Below, one piece after another: positions 15,530 to 22,977 of a stretch of DNA of 22,977 bases. A program made the translations under genes and the position numbers. The number at the start of each line of letters is the position of its first letter. Within the stretch, counting starts at the first letter, position 1. The notes below the pieces were generated by a model that did not search any database, was not told the origin of the DNA, and saw only the letters and a program-made list of their open reading frames with translations. Source of the stretch: Opitutia bacterium UBA7397 (lineage in GTDB: Bacteria; Verrucomicrobiota; Verrucomicrobiia; Opitutales; UBA953). The stretch lies in contig DKND01000091.1 of NCBI GenBank assembly GCA_002470605.1, positions 1 through 22,977 of the forward strand, written 5' to 3'.

Positions 15530-16254
15530 CCAAGGGCGATGCTGGGGACGGCGTCCCGCACGGGGATCAGGCGTTCGTGCAATTGTTCACGGGAACAGGC
15601 GCCGAGTTCTTGGAGCGTGGCAGCCTGGGCGACATTTAAGTTTCCGGAGAGGGTGCGGCGCAAGGCGGACAGATGTGCGCCTGGTCCTAGTTTTCGTCCA
15701 AGGTCATGCGAAATCGTCCGGATATAAGTACCTTTAGTACAATGGACGCGGAAGGTAATCTTAGGGCTGACCCACGAAGTGAGCACGAAGGCGTTGATGC
15801 GGATGAAGCGAGGTTCGCGCTCGATCTCGATCCCTTTGCGGGCGAGCTCGTAAAGTTTCTTGCCCCCGACTTTCTTGGCCGAATGCATCGGAGGGGTTTG
15901 ATATTGATCGCCCAGCATCGTATCCATCGCGGCTTGAATCTGTTCGGAGGTCAGTTCCGGCACCGGCGTCGTCTCGACAATCGCCCCGTCGGCATCTTGC
16001 GAATCCGTCACGGCGCCCAAGGTAGATTCGCCCAAGTATTCTTTTTCTTGGGACATCAGAAATTGCGACGCCTTAGTGGCCTTGCCGACCAAGATAATCA
16101 GCAGGCCCGTCGCCATCGGGTCGAGCGTACCCGCATGGCCGACGCGGCGGGTTTGATAAAGTCGGCGGATGCTATCGACGACATCATGGGAAGTGATGCC
16201 TTGAGGTTTATCTACCAGAAGTACGCCTTCCGGTTCGGCGACGAGGTCGCTCAT
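15526..16254 (-). CDS. truB: tRNA pseudouridine(55) synthase TruB
   Basis: Converts U55 in the T-psi-C loop of tRNA to pseudouridine. The 242-residue product opens with [17 protein letters not shown] and has the catalytic motif [12 protein letters not shown], with nucleophile D45. Next come [20 protein letters not shown] and the YELARKG segment, then the [13 protein letters not shown] motif near the end. It is shorter than E. coli TruB (314 residues) and seems to have little of the C-terminal PUA-like extension. ATGA overlaps join it to nrnA upstream (16251-16254) and ribF downstream (15526-15529). In many bacteria these genes follow infB-rbfA; here the operon instead begins next to the divergent clpC. 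Confidence 0.95.
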   Translation of the reverse strand: MSDLVAEPEGVLLVDKPQGITSHDVVDSIRRLYQTRRVGHAGTLDPMATGLLIILVGKATKASQFLMSQEKEYLGESTLGAVTDSQDADGAIVETTPVPELTSEQIQAAMDTMLGDQYQTPPMHSAKKVGGKKLYELARKGIEIEREPRFIRINAFVLTSWVSPKITFRVHCTKGTYIRTISHDLGRKLGPGAHLSALRRTLSGNLNVAQAATLQELGACSREQLHERLIPVRDAVPSIALG

Positions 16255-17252
16255 CGGGCGGAGTATTCACGGTAATGCGCCGCGACGACCGCGAGGATTT
16301 TTTCTCGGTCGGCTTCTAATTTATAGCCCAGCATGTTGAATCCGGCCGCAAGCACGTGGCCGCCGCCGTTGAGTTTTCCGGCCAGCAGGTCTAAGCGCAA
16401 CTTGGGGTCGCGCCCGCGCAAACTTCCGCGCACGCCATCTTTTCCTTCTTCCATGAGGACTGCGATTTCCACGCCTTCGACGGAGCGAGGAAATTCAACC
16501 AAGCCTTCTTTGTCTTCTTTGGTGGTGCCCGTAGTCACATAATCGGCCGGCGTCAGTTCACCTGAGCAGATTTTACCATCTTCATGAAAACGGATGCTAT
16601 TCAGGAAACGTCGAGTGAGCTCAAGCTTACCCCGGCTCTCTTGTTCGAAGACGCGAAAGTTGGCTTCGGCGGGATTGGCGCCACGACGCACAAGTTCAGC
16701 GATGATTTCAAAGACACCGGAGGTCGCACTCGAATAGCAGAAGCGTCCGGTGTCGGTGAGGATGCCGAGGTGGAGGCATTTGGCCGTGATCGCATCGCAG
16801 GTAAGGCCTTGGCTAAGGGCGGCGTCGGCTAGGATATGACAAGTCGCCGCCGCTTCGCGGACGACGATATTGATTTTAGCGTAATCCGGATTGGAGGCGT
16901 GGTGATCGATGTTAGCCAGGACGCCGCCGGGAAACTTGCCGAGCAGCTCTGTCCCTACCCGTGACGCATCGGCACAGTCGACGGTAATGGCTTCGCGTCC
17001 GTCGGCTGTGTATTCTTCGTTGGTCAAGAAGGTCACCCCCTCGACGTAGGGGGTGAGGTTGGGAGGGACTCGATCCCGGTTGACGCATAGGGCGTCTACT
17101 CCCGCAGCGAGCAGCATACGGCATAAGGCGATTTGGGAGCCTACGCAGTCACCATCGGGCCGCATATGGCCTAATACGGCTATTTTACGACCTTGGAGGC
17201 CTTTCACGAGGTCGCGGATAGCCTCTCCGGCTGCTGGCATGCTGATTCCCAT
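16251..17252 (-). CDS. nrnA: DHH-family phosphoesterase, NrnA-like oligoribonuclease / pAp phosphatase
   Basis: DHH/DHHA1 phosphoesterase of 333 residues that in the NrnA family degrades nanoRNAs and dephosphorylates 3'-phosphoadenosine 5'-phosphate. Metal-binding motifs are [13 protein letters not shown] near the N-terminus, the DCADASRVG segment, and IDHHASN, the DHH signature. The C-terminal DHHA1 domain ends with [10 protein letters not shown]. The open frame extends to 17357, but those extra codons are unrelated to the family. ATG 17252 (MGISMP) is used; ATG 17240 is an equal alternative with a GGGA 6 nt upstream. The gene overlaps truB by 4 nt and is the first gene of the nrnA-truB-ribF operon. 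It is divergent from clpC, with 144 bp between the starts. Confidence 0.9.
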   Translation of the reverse strand: MGISMPAAGEAIRDLVKGLQGRKIAVLGHMRPDGDCVGSQIALCRMLLAAGVDALCVNRDRVPPNLTPYVEGVTFLTNEEYTADGREAITVDCADASRVGTELLGKFPGGVLANIDHHASNPDYAKINIVVREAAATCHILADAALSQGLTCDAITAKCLHLGILTDTGRFCYSSATSGVFEIIAELVRRGANPAEANFRVFEQESRGKLELTRRFLNSIRFHEDGKICSGELTPADYVTTGTTKEDKEGLVEFPRSVEGVEIAVLMEEGKDGVRGSLRGRDPKLRLDLLAGKLNGGGHVLAAGFNMLGYKLEADREKILAVVAAHYREYSAR

Positions 17253-17293
17253 AATTATGTTAGATAGAAAGACCCGGTCGCGGTCGCTGGCAA

Positions 17294-17299
17294 AGTCAA
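17294..17299 (-). promoter_or_regulatory. TTGACT box upstream of nrnA
   Basis: Reading the minus strand, TTGACT (17299-17294) ends 41 nt before the ATG at 17252. No good -10 lies at the normal distance; TAACAT and TATCTA lie further downstream. It is kept only because the box recurs at similar distances elsewhere. Confidence 0.25.
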
Positions 17300-17332
17300 A
17301 AGCTGGGGTTATTGCCAACCGTGGGGGAACGC

Positions 17333-17360
17333 TTGAACCCCAGCAGGCTTCGGGCATAGT
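17333..17360 (+). promoter_or_regulatory. Candidate clpC promoter
   Basis: TTGAAC (17333-17338), a 16-nt spacer and CATAGT (17355-17360) each match consensus at 4 of 6 positions. The predicted start near 17367 gives a leader of about 30 nt that begins just before a 16-bp palindrome. Confidence 0.4.
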
Positions 17361-17370
17361 CCCTGCTTAA

Positions 17371-17386
17371 TAACCCCTCGGGGTTA
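17371..17386 (+). promoter_or_regulatory. Near-perfect 16-bp palindrome between the clpC promoter and start codon
   Basis: TAACCCC (17371-17377) and GGGGTTA (17380-17386) are exact inverted repeats around a 2-nt centre. A 2-nt loop is too tight for a stable hairpin, so a dimeric repressor operator is the more natural reading. It is not a CIRCE element (TTAGCACTC-N9-GAGTGCTAA) and does not match the CtsR heptad repeat. Confidence 0.45.
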
Positions 17387-17396
17387 CCCCACCACT

Positions 17397-19946
17397 ATGG
17401 ATAAGGACAAAAACAACAACTTTACTCCCCGCGCCCGTAAGGTCGTGGAACTCGCCCGTGCCGAAGCTCGCCGCTTCAATCACGGTTACGTAGGCACCGA
17501 GCACATCCTGCTCGGTCTCATCAAACTGGGCGAAGGCGTCGCCGTGAATGTGCTCGGCCGCATGGGGCTCGACCTCAAGACGGTCCGGGCAGCCGTTGAA
17601 AAGCAAGTCGGGCCAGGTCCCGAAGAAGCCAAGGCGTCGGAAACGATTCCGCTGACGCCACGCGTCCAAAAGGTGATGTCGCACGCGGTGACCGAGGCTC
17701 GCAGTCTGGGTCATGCCTACGTCGGTACGGAGCATATTTTGCTCGGTCTTTTGAAAGAAGGGGAGGGCGTGGCGGCTCGCGTATTACAGTCACTCGATGT
17801 TGATTTAGAACGCTGTCGCAAAGAAATCCTCGCCGATATCGATCCGGCTGCTTCCGCCTCGGAAGCTTCAGAAAAAGGAGATGAACCGCCAGCCGGAGAA
17901 GAGTCGCAAGGCGACGAGCCTCCTTCCTCGCGCAAATCTTCGGAAGAAAGTGGTCGTCCTGGTCGTGGCGAGCGTTTGTCTTTACTCAAGACTTTTGGGC
18001 GTGATCTCACCGAGCTCGCGCGGGCCGGTGAATTGGATCCCGTAATCGGGCGTAAAGAAGAGATTCGCCGGGTCGTCCAGATCCTTTGTCGCCGGACAAA
18101 GAACAACCCCGTGTTGATTGGTGAAGCTGGCGTTGGTAAGACCGCGATTGTCGAAGGCTTAGCGCAAGAGATCGCCGCTGGTATCGTGCCGGAAATCCTG
18201 CTCGACCGAAAGGTTATCACGCTCGATCTAGCCTTGATGGTCGCGGGAACTAAGTATCGCGGCCAGTTCGAAGAGCGCATCAAAGGCATCATGGACGAGA
18301 TCAAGCGCGCCAAGAATATCATCCTCTTCATCGATGAGATGCATACCATCGTCGGCGCTGGTGCCGCCGAAGGCGCCATGGATGCTTCCAATATCCTGAA
18401 ACCAGCCTTGTCACGTGGTGAAATCCAGTGCGTGGGCGCCACGACGCTTTCCGAATATCGCAAGCACATCGAAAAGGACGCAGCCCTCGAGCGCCGCTTC
18501 CAATCCGTCAAGGTCGACGATCCATCGCCCGAAGATGCCGTGCTTATCCTTCGCGGCATCCGTCATAAGTACGAGGAGCACCACAAGTGCGAGTATACGG
18601 ATGCGGCCATCGAAGCCGCCGTCCGACTTTCCCATCGCTACATCACCGCGCGGCACCTGCCTGACAAGGCGATTGATGTGATGGATGAGGCCGGAGCTCG
18701 CGCGCGTATCCGTTCGCTGAACGTCCCGCCCGAGATCGATGCCGTCCAGGTCGAAATCGACCGCGTGGTCAAAGAAAAGGAAGACGCGTCCCGTCACCAG
18801 AAGTTTGAAGAAGCCGCGAACTTGCGTGATCAAGAGAAGAAGTTCCGCGCGAAACGCGAGAAGATGCTCGAAGAGTGGCGCAAGAAGCGTGACGAAAAGC
18901 GCATTACGGTGGGTGAGGATGAGATGATGCACATCGTCGCGGATTGGACCGGCGTTCCGCTGAATCGCCTGGAGAAGAAAGAAACTCAAAAGCTGCTCGA
19001 CCTCGAAAAAGACCTGCAGCTTGCGGTCATCGGACAAGAGCGCGCCTGTGAGGTTGTATCTCGTGCCCTCCGTCGTTCGCGTGCCGACCTGAAAGACCCT
19101 CGCCGTCCCATCGGCTCCTTCCTCTTCCTGGGCCCGACCGGCGTGGGTAAGACGCTTCTGGCTCGTTCGTTGGCGGAGCGCATGTTCGGCGAAAGCGAAG
19201 CTGTCATCCAGATCGATATGTCCGAGTACATGGAGAAATTCACCGTCTCGCGTCTCATCGGCTCGCCTCCCGGCTACGTCGGTCACGACGAAGGCGGCCA
19301 GCTTACCGAAGCGGTGCGGCGGAAGCCCTATTCCGTGGTGCTTTTCGACGAAATCGAAAAAGCCCACCCTGATGTCATCCAGCTTCTGCTGCAGGCCTTG
19401 GAAGACGGTCGTTTGACCGACTCCTTGGGCCGGGTGGTGGATTTCCGGAATACGATCATCATCATGACTTCGAACGTTGGAGCCGATGTCCTACAGCGTA
19501 ATAACTCCGTCGGCTTCGATGTCGGCGTCAGTTCGACGCGCGACTACGAGAAGCTCAAGGAACGCATCATGGATGAGACTAAGCGTGCCTTTAAGCCCGA
19601 GTTCCTTAACCGCCTCACGGACATCGTCATTTTCCAGCAGCTCGCAAAGGAGCACATGACCAAGATCGTCGATATCGAGGTCGCGAAAGTGGCCAAGCGT
19701 CTGCTCGATCTCGGCGTCAAGCTTGTGGTCAACGAGGCCGCCCGCGGCTACTTGGTCGAGAACGGCTGGGACGAAAAGTATGGTGCCCGTCCGTTGCGTC
19801 GTGCCGTCGAGCGTTTGCTGGAAGATCCGCTGGCTGAATCCATCCTGCGTTCTGAATTTAACAAGGAAGAGCCCGTCATCGTGTCGGTGGGCGATAAGGG
19901 GCTCGTCTTTACGCAGAAGAAGAGCGGTGCCGACGCGGGTACCTAA
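17397..19946 (+). CDS. clpC: ATP-dependent Clp protease ATP-binding subunit ClpC
   Basis: Hexameric AAA+ unfoldase of 849 residues that delivers substrates to ClpP. The N-domain has two Clp-N repeats, each marked by [13 protein letters not shown] or [13 protein letters not shown], then a charged linker rich in Ser, Glu and Pro (about 158-190). AAA-1 has Walker A GEAGVGKT (K248) and Walker B LFIDEMHT (D313, E314). A UVR-type coiled coil follows ([15 protein letters not shown], about 465-505), which separates ClpC from ClpA and ClpB. AAA-2 has GPTGVGKT (K585), the pore loop [14 protein letters not shown] (D651) and the ClpP-docking loop VGF in NNSVGFD. A DUF423 gene starts 3 bp after its stop. 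clpP is not in the window. Confidence 0.97.
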   Translation: MDKDKNNNFTPRARKVVELARAEARRFNHGYVGTEHILLGLIKLGEGVAVNVLGRMGLDLKTVRAAVEKQVGPGPEEAKASETIPLTPRVQKVMSHAVTEARSLGHAYVGTEHILLGLLKEGEGVAARVLQSLDVDLERCRKEILADIDPAASASEASEKGDEPPAGEESQGDEPPSSRKSSEESGRPGRGERLSLLKTFGRDLTELARAGELDPVIGRKEEIRRVVQILCRRTKNNPVLIGEAGVGKTAIVEGLAQEIAAGIVPEILLDRKVITLDLALMVAGTKYRGQFEERIKGIMDEIKRAKNIILFIDEMHTIVGAGAAEGAMDASNILKPALSRGEIQCVGATTLSEYRKHIEKDAALERRFQSVKVDDPSPEDAVLILRGIRHKYEEHHKCEYTDAAIEAAVRLSHRYITARHLPDKAIDVMDEAGARARIRSLNVPPEIDAVQVEIDRVVKEKEDASRHQKFEEAANLRDQEKKFRAKREKMLEEWRKKRDEKRITVGEDEMMHIVADWTGVPLNRLEKKETQKLLDLEKDLQLAVIGQERACEVVSRALRRSRADLKDPRRPIGSFLFLGPTGVGKTLLARSLAERMFGESEAVIQIDMSEYMEKFTVSRLIGSPPGYVGHDEGGQLTEAVRRKPYSVVLFDEIEKAHPDVIQLLLQALEDGRLTDSLGRVVDFRNTIIIMTSNVGADVLQRNNSVGFDVGVSSTRDYEKLKERIMDETKRAFKPEFLNRLTDIVIFQQLAKEHMTKIVDIEVAKVAKRLLDLGVKLVVNEAARGYLVENGWDEKYGARPLRRAVERLLEDPLAESILRSEFNKEEPVIVSVGDKGLVFTQKKSGADAGT

Positions 19947-19949
19947 GCC

Positions 19950-20315
19950 GTGCGCTTACGTCAGGTGAGCGCCGGAGTCCTGGGTGCGACCGCCGTCGCC
20001 CTTGGGGCCTTCGGTGCCCATGGTCTCAAAGATCGGTTGGCCCTTAACCCGGAGGCCGCTGGATGGTGGCAAACGGCCACCTTCTATCTTTTGATTCACG
20101 CCGTCGCCTTAGGTGCCATCGAATTGCCGGAGCGCGATCGATCGACTTCTTGGCCAGCTCATTACTGGGGTTGGGGCTCGATTATCTTTAGCGGGACGCT
20201 GTATGCCATGGCCCTGGGTGCTCCGCGTTGGTTGGGCGCGATTACTCCGGTGGGCGGGCTATTATTGATTACCGGTTGGCTGCTTTTGGCTTGGGCTGGC
20301 CGCAAGGAATCCTGA
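19950..20315 (+). CDS. DUF423 (YgdD-type) small membrane protein
   Basis: Inner-membrane protein of 121 residues in the DUF423 family, recognisable by GALGAFGAHGLKD-like text (here LGAFGAHGLKDRL), then WWQTATFYLLIHAVAL, and GGLLLITGWLLLAW at the end. About four TM helices are expected. The function is unknown in all species. The start is GTG at 19950, 3 bp after the clpC stop, which fits the family's usual start point, and no ATG is available before the first conserved helix. Co-transcription with clpC is likely from the spacing. Confidence 0.88.
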   Translation: MRLRQVSAGVLGATAVALGAFGAHGLKDRLALNPEAAGWWQTATFYLLIHAVALGAIELPERDRSTSWPAHYWGWGSIIFSGTLYAMALGAPRWLGAITPVGGLLLITGWLLLAWAGRKES

Positions 20316-20348
20316 CTTGCGGGGAGGCCGTAACCGTTAAACGGTGGG

Positions 20349-20365
20349 GCATGGTTGAGCCATGC
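20349..20365 (+). promoter_or_regulatory. Hairpin enclosing the start codon of the acidic orphan gene
   Basis: GCATGG (20349-20354) and CCATGC (20360-20365) form a 6-bp stem with a 5-nt loop, and the ATG at 20351 lies in the stem. Such a structure would reduce free initiation unless ribosomes arrive from the upstream gene. It may be chance. Confidence 0.3.
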
Positions 20366-20761
20366 ACATATCACGACGACGGCGGCGATGAGCTGGAGCC
20401 GGAATCCAAGCAATTAGTCTGCCAATATTATCTGGAGGCCGGCATCGAGAATACGGAATTCACTTCGCAGTATATCGGTCCGAGCGTTTGTGGAGGCTTC
20501 GATGTGCTTTGGGAGGAGTCTGACTTGACCGAAGAAATCCCCGTGGCGGTCGCTTGGTTGCCACGCGGGCAGATGGACGGTTTTGAACTATGGCAGTCAC
20601 TCGCTTTGGCTTATTGGAACGTCAAGAAAGTGGGAGAGATGTGGGATAACTATGAATGTATCGAAATCGTCGATAACCCTGCGGCCGTGATCGAGGTCGA
20701 GGCTTTTCGGGCCGTGTTGGCCGCTGTCTGGCCCGCAGGTGCCGATGAAGAGGACGCGTAA
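20351..20761 (+). CDS. Hypothetical acidic, tryptophan-rich protein
   Basis: I do not recognise this family. The 136-residue product is acidic, has no signal peptide or TM helix, and has six tryptophans (in LWEES, AWLP, LWQS, YWNV, MWDN and VWP). The centre reads SQYIGPSVCGGFDVLWEES and the end DEEDA. The open frame begins inside the DUF423 gene at 20228, but that part is the other gene read in another frame, so ATG 20351 is used, 35 nt after the DUF423 stop. The start codon sits in a small hairpin. It could be a small cytoplasmic partner, an immunity-like protein or a SMI1-like orphan, but nothing decides this. Confidence 0.65.
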   Translation: MVEPCTYHDDGGDELEPESKQLVCQYYLEAGIENTEFTSQYIGPSVCGGFDVLWEESDLTEEIPVAVAWLPRGQMDGFELWQSLALAYWNVKKVGEMWDNYECIEIVDNPAAVIEVEAFRAVLAAVWPAGADEEDA

Positions 20762-20832
20762 TTCCAGACTTCTTCACCGCAGGTATTTTGAAGCCTTGCG
20801 GTCAGTGTCGAATTTAGCCGAAAATAATCCGC

Positions 20833-21762
20833 ATGAAACCGTTGCCGCTGGGTCGGAGCTCTCTCGTTTCCAGTCGCCTCGCTTACGGCTGTTGGCGTAT
20901 CGCTACCGACGCTGACCAGGCCGTCAACTATGCGACGGCGAAAGCTGCTATCTTTGCTGCCATTGACGCTGGCTACACGTTCTTTGACCACGCGGATATC
21001 TACTGCGACGGCGAGGCAGAGCGGGTCTTCGGTCGCATCTTGCGCGAGAACCCGGGCTTGCGGCAGCGCATGACAATCGCGACCAAGGGCGGTATCCGTT
21101 TCAAGGGCCGTCCGGTCGGCGCTCCGGTTCGCTATGACTTCTCGCGAAGTCATCTGATTGCGCAATGCGAACTCTCCCTCAAGCAGCTCGGGGTCGATGT
21201 CATCGATCTCCTTCATCTTCATCGGCCAGATTACTTGATGGATGCGGATGAGGTCGCGGGGGTGTTCGACGAATTGCGTCAAGCCGGCAAAGTGCGCGAG
21301 TTTGGCGTCAGCAATTTCAGCCCTTCGCAGGTTTCCTTGCTGCAGTCGCGGCTCGCTTTCCCGCTCGTCGTCAATCAGGTCGAGGTGAGCCTGCTCCAGC
21401 TTTATGCGTTGCACGATGGGACGTTAGATCAGTGCCAGGAGCGGCAGATGACGCCTTTGGCTTGGAGTCCGTTGGGTGCTGGCTTGCTGGCCTCAGGCGG
21501 GAAAGATCTTTTGCCCGGGCAACGCCATTACGACCCGTCCCGCGTGATTCCTGTCTTGGATCGTATCGCTCAAGACCGCGGAACCGTGCGGGAGGTCATC
21601 GCCTTGGCTTGGTTGCTTAAGCATCCGTCGAAGATGATACCAATCGTAGGTAGCACCGACCCAGATCAGATCCGTAAGCTTGCGTCCGCCGTCGACGTGG
21701 AGCTGACCCGCGAGGAATGGTATCACCTGGTCACGGCGGCGCGCGGCGCCGAGATGCCCTAA
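20833..21762 (+). CDS. Aldo/keto reductase (YdhF-like)
   Basis: NADPH-dependent oxidoreductase with a TIM barrel, 309 residues. The catalytic tetrad is D52 and Y57 in FFDHADIY, K85 in ATKGGI and H130 in LLHLHRPD. Later marks are FGVSNFSPSQV and VNQVEVSLLQ, then PLAWSPLGAG and PIVGSTDP, which belong to the cofactor pocket. The layout fits E. coli YdhF-type reductases. The natural carbonyl substrate cannot be assigned. The ATG at 20833 begins the first strand and has no Shine-Dalgarno. Its stop is 44 bp from the glutathione peroxidase gene, and the following sequence TAAGCCCG is repeated after that gene too. Confidence 0.93.
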   Translation: MKPLPLGRSSLVSSRLAYGCWRIATDADQAVNYATAKAAIFAAIDAGYTFFDHADIYCDGEAERVFGRILRENPGLRQRMTIATKGGIRFKGRPVGAPVRYDFSRSHLIAQCELSLKQLGVDVIDLLHLHRPDYLMDADEVAGVFDELRQAGKVREFGVSNFSPSQVSLLQSRLAFPLVVNQVEVSLLQLYALHDGTLDQCQERQMTPLAWSPLGAGLLASGGKDLLPGQRHYDPSRVIPVLDRIAQDRGTVREVIALAWLLKHPSKMIPIVGSTDPDQIRKLASAVDVELTREEWYHLVTAARGAEMP

Positions 21763-21772
21763 GCCCGACCGC

Positions 21773-21800
21773 TTGACCTCTGGAAGGGAAGGGCTTCAAT
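21773..21800 (+). promoter_or_regulatory. Candidate promoter of the glutathione peroxidase gene
   Basis: TTGACC (21773-21778), a 16-nt spacer and TTCAAT (21795-21800; 4 of 6 matches) end 6 nt before the ATG at 21807. Transcription would therefore begin at or next to the start codon, giving a leaderless mRNA. The shared context TTGAC-Y-TCTGG recurs before the next gene. Confidence 0.4.
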
Positions 21801-21806
21801 TCCAGC

Positions 21807-22343
21807 ATGGTTTATCGCCTTCTGATTTCGACTCTTCTCATGACTTCCCTTCATGCTGCTTCCGCCCCGGGCCTGCTCGGCGTTACCGTTCGCGATATCG
21901 ACGGGCGGGAGACGACGCTTGGCGTCTTAAAATCCAAGGCGACCTTGGTCGTCAATGTTGCCAGCGAGTGCGGGTATACCCGCCAATATGCCGGCCTCCA
22001 GTCGTTGTATGAAACTTATAAATCTAAGGGGCTGACCGTCGCAGGATTCCCGTGCAACGATTTCGGCGGCCAGGAGCCCGGCTCGGAAGCGCAGATCAAG
22101 AAGTTCTGCACGGCCGAGTTCAAGGTGACCTTCCCGATGTACGCCAAGGTTGCGATCAAGGGCGACACGCACCCGCTTTTTGAAAAACTGACGAGCAAAG
22201 CGGAAGGGCATCCCGGACCCGTGACCTGGAACTTCAATAAATTCCTCATCGGCGCAGACGGTAAGTTGCTCGCCCGTTTCAGTTCCGACGTCGAGCCCGA
22301 CTCTGCAGAGTTGGTCCAGGCCATTGAGAAGGCATTGAAGTAA
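21807..22343 (+). CDS. Glutathione peroxidase family protein, exported, cysteine type
   Basis: Thioredoxin-fold peroxidase of 178 residues that reduces hydrogen or lipid peroxides. An N-terminal signal peptide (about 1-20, MVYRLLISTLLMTSLHAASA) predicts export to the periplasm, whereas most bacterial relatives such as BtuE-type cytosolic forms lack an obvious one. The peroxidatic residue is C55 in NVASECGYT, in place of selenocysteine. The catalytic glutamine is in FGGQEPGS, and the Trp-Asn pair in TWNFNKFL. A second conserved cysteine in IKKFCTAEF would be the resolving cysteine of thioredoxin-dependent forms. The electron donor is likely thioredoxin-like rather than glutathione, by family analogy. 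Confidence 0.92.
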   Translation: MVYRLLISTLLMTSLHAASAPGLLGVTVRDIDGRETTLGVLKSKATLVVNVASECGYTRQYAGLQSLYETYKSKGLTVAGFPCNDFGGQEPGSEAQIKKFCTAEFKVTFPMYAKVAIKGDTHPLFEKLTSKAEGHPGPVTWNFNKFLIGADGKLLARFSSDVEPDSAELVQAIEKALK

Positions 22344-22350
22344 GCCCGCT

Positions 22351-22378
22351 TTGACTTCTGGTCGGGGCGGCCTAGCAA
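22351..22378 (+). promoter_or_regulatory. Candidate promoter of the FAD-dependent oxidoreductase gene
   Basis: TTGACT (22351-22356), a 16-nt spacer and TAGCAA (22373-22378; 3 of 6) precede the ATG at 22391, predicting a leader of about 6 nt. The box and the next bases (TCTGG) copy the arrangement before the glutathione peroxidase gene. Confidence 0.35.
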
Positions 22379-22390
22379 AGGGTCATCACT

Positions 22391-22977
22391 ATGATGCGCC
22401 TCGCCTTCGCCTTTCTCCTTGGATTAACGGTCCTTCGCGCCGAAAAGCCCGAGCTTTACGACGTCTGCATCTATGGCGGCAACGCCAGCGGCGTGATGGC
22501 CGCCTGCGCCGCCGCGAAGGAAGGAGCCAAGGTTATCGTGGTCGAACCGAGCCGCTGGCTGGGTGGCATGACCGGCGGCGGACTGATGCATATCGACTGG
22601 GGTCGCGAAGAAGCGGTCAGTGGTTCGACCCGCCCGATTCTGAAGAAGGATTATAACGATGCGCAATATCGCTCGGCGTTTGGCAATCTGCTTAAGGCCG
22701 CGGCGGTTCCGGTGTTACGCGATCACCGCGTGAGCGCGGTCGAGAAGTCGGACGGTATCATCCGCGCTATCACCTTAGACTTTGCCCCGTTCGATGAATA
22801 CGGCTGCCCGCCGGCTTTGACGACACAAGCAGCCGCCCGTGTCTTGCGTGCAAAGGTCTACATCGATTGTTCTTATGAAGGCGATCTCATGGCACGTGCC
22901 GGCGTCGACTACGCTTACGGTCGCGAAGCACAGTCAACTTATGGCGAGAGCTTGGCCGGGGCGCAGCCGCCGATGTC
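22391..22977 (+). CDS. Exported FAD-dependent oxidoreductase (FAD_oxidored type), 5' part only
   Basis: The open frame runs off the window end, so only 195 residues are visible. It begins MMRLAFAFLLGLTVLRAEK, a signal peptide with cleavage near A18. The FAD-binding Rossmann motif follows at once (YDVCIYGGNASGVMAA), in which the usual GxGxxG reads GGNASG. The next segments VIVVEPSRWLGGMTGGGL and, later, VYIDCSYEGDLMARAGV are typical of the FAD_oxidored family (Pfam PF12831), common in Verrucomicrobiota and Planctomycetota and often linked to glycan breakdown. The substrate is unknown. An AAGGG lies 8 nt before the ATG, the nearest thing to a Shine-Dalgarno in this stretch. Confidence 0.88.
   Translation, partial: MMRLAFAFLLGLTVLRAEKPELYDVCIYGGNASGVMAACAAAKEGAKVIVVEPSRWLGGMTGGGLMHIDWGREEAVSGSTRPILKKDYNDAQYRSAFGNLLKAAAVPVLRDHRVSAVEKSDGIIRAITLDFAPFDEYGCPPALTTQAAARVLRAKVYIDCSYEGDLMARAGVDYAYGREAQSTYGESLAGAQPPM

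Noticed and set aside
17253..17357. N-terminal extension of the NrnA-like protein to 17357
   Set aside because: The added residues are not family-like and run into the clpC promoter region; DHH proteins start close to the first metal motif.
17371..17386. Rho-independent terminator for a gene upstream of clpC
   Set aside because: The centre is only 2 nt, there is no T tract, and no plus-strand gene ends upstream.

Overview
This is a compact, fairly GC-rich bacterial chromosome segment with housekeeping and envelope genes. I see no phage, insertion sequence, CRISPR array, rRNA or tRNA. Gene content and protein style suggest a Gram-negative member of the PVC group, most likely Verrucomicrobiota (Opitutae-like). 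Pointers are a ClpC-type rather than ClpA unfoldase, Mpl (which implies DAP peptidoglycan), a BY-kinase polysaccharide co-polymerase, a 67K-type SppA and an exported FAD_oxidored-type protein. The lineage is an inference from general familiarity, not from a search.

Layout. (1) 47-3159: a Wzc-like tyrosine autokinase with a strange Gly/Tyr-rich N-terminus, followed 8 bp later by an M48 metalloprotease lipoprotein. (2) 3181-4986, minus: signal peptide peptidase SppA. (3) 5122-7179: a conserved 482-residue protein of unknown function and a multi-pass membrane protein, 3 bp apart. (4) 7180-8082, minus: a LysR regulator, divergent from a YggS/PLPBP gene that overlaps recN by ATGA (8222-10578). (5) 10582-11397, minus: a short-chain dehydrogenase, divergent from the ribosome hibernation factor hpf/raiA (11438-11797). 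(6) 11798-12056: the longest non-coding stretch (259 bp), with nested complementary arms and three hairpins. (7) 12057-14635: mpl and a secreted beta-helix protein, 2 bp apart. (8) 14624-17252, minus: a tightly overlapped nrnA-truB-ribF operon. (9) 17397-20761: clpC, a DUF423 membrane protein and an acidic orphan protein. (10) 20833-22977: aldo/keto reductase, exported glutathione peroxidase and the 5' part of an exported FAD-dependent oxidoreductase. No gap without a gene exceeds 300 bp.

Genome-style signals. All four convergent gene pairs nearly touch or overlap (21, 0, 3 and -12 bp). Start codons almost never carry a Shine-Dalgarno sequence. TTGAC boxes lie about 28-41 nt upstream of five starts, which would give very short or no 5' leaders. 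Five of nine TAA stops are followed by GCC. The most promising new object is the structured RNA candidate between hpf and mpl, followed by the Gly/Tyr-rich tail on the tyrosine kinase. I do not see a defence system, secondary-metabolite cluster or mobile element.
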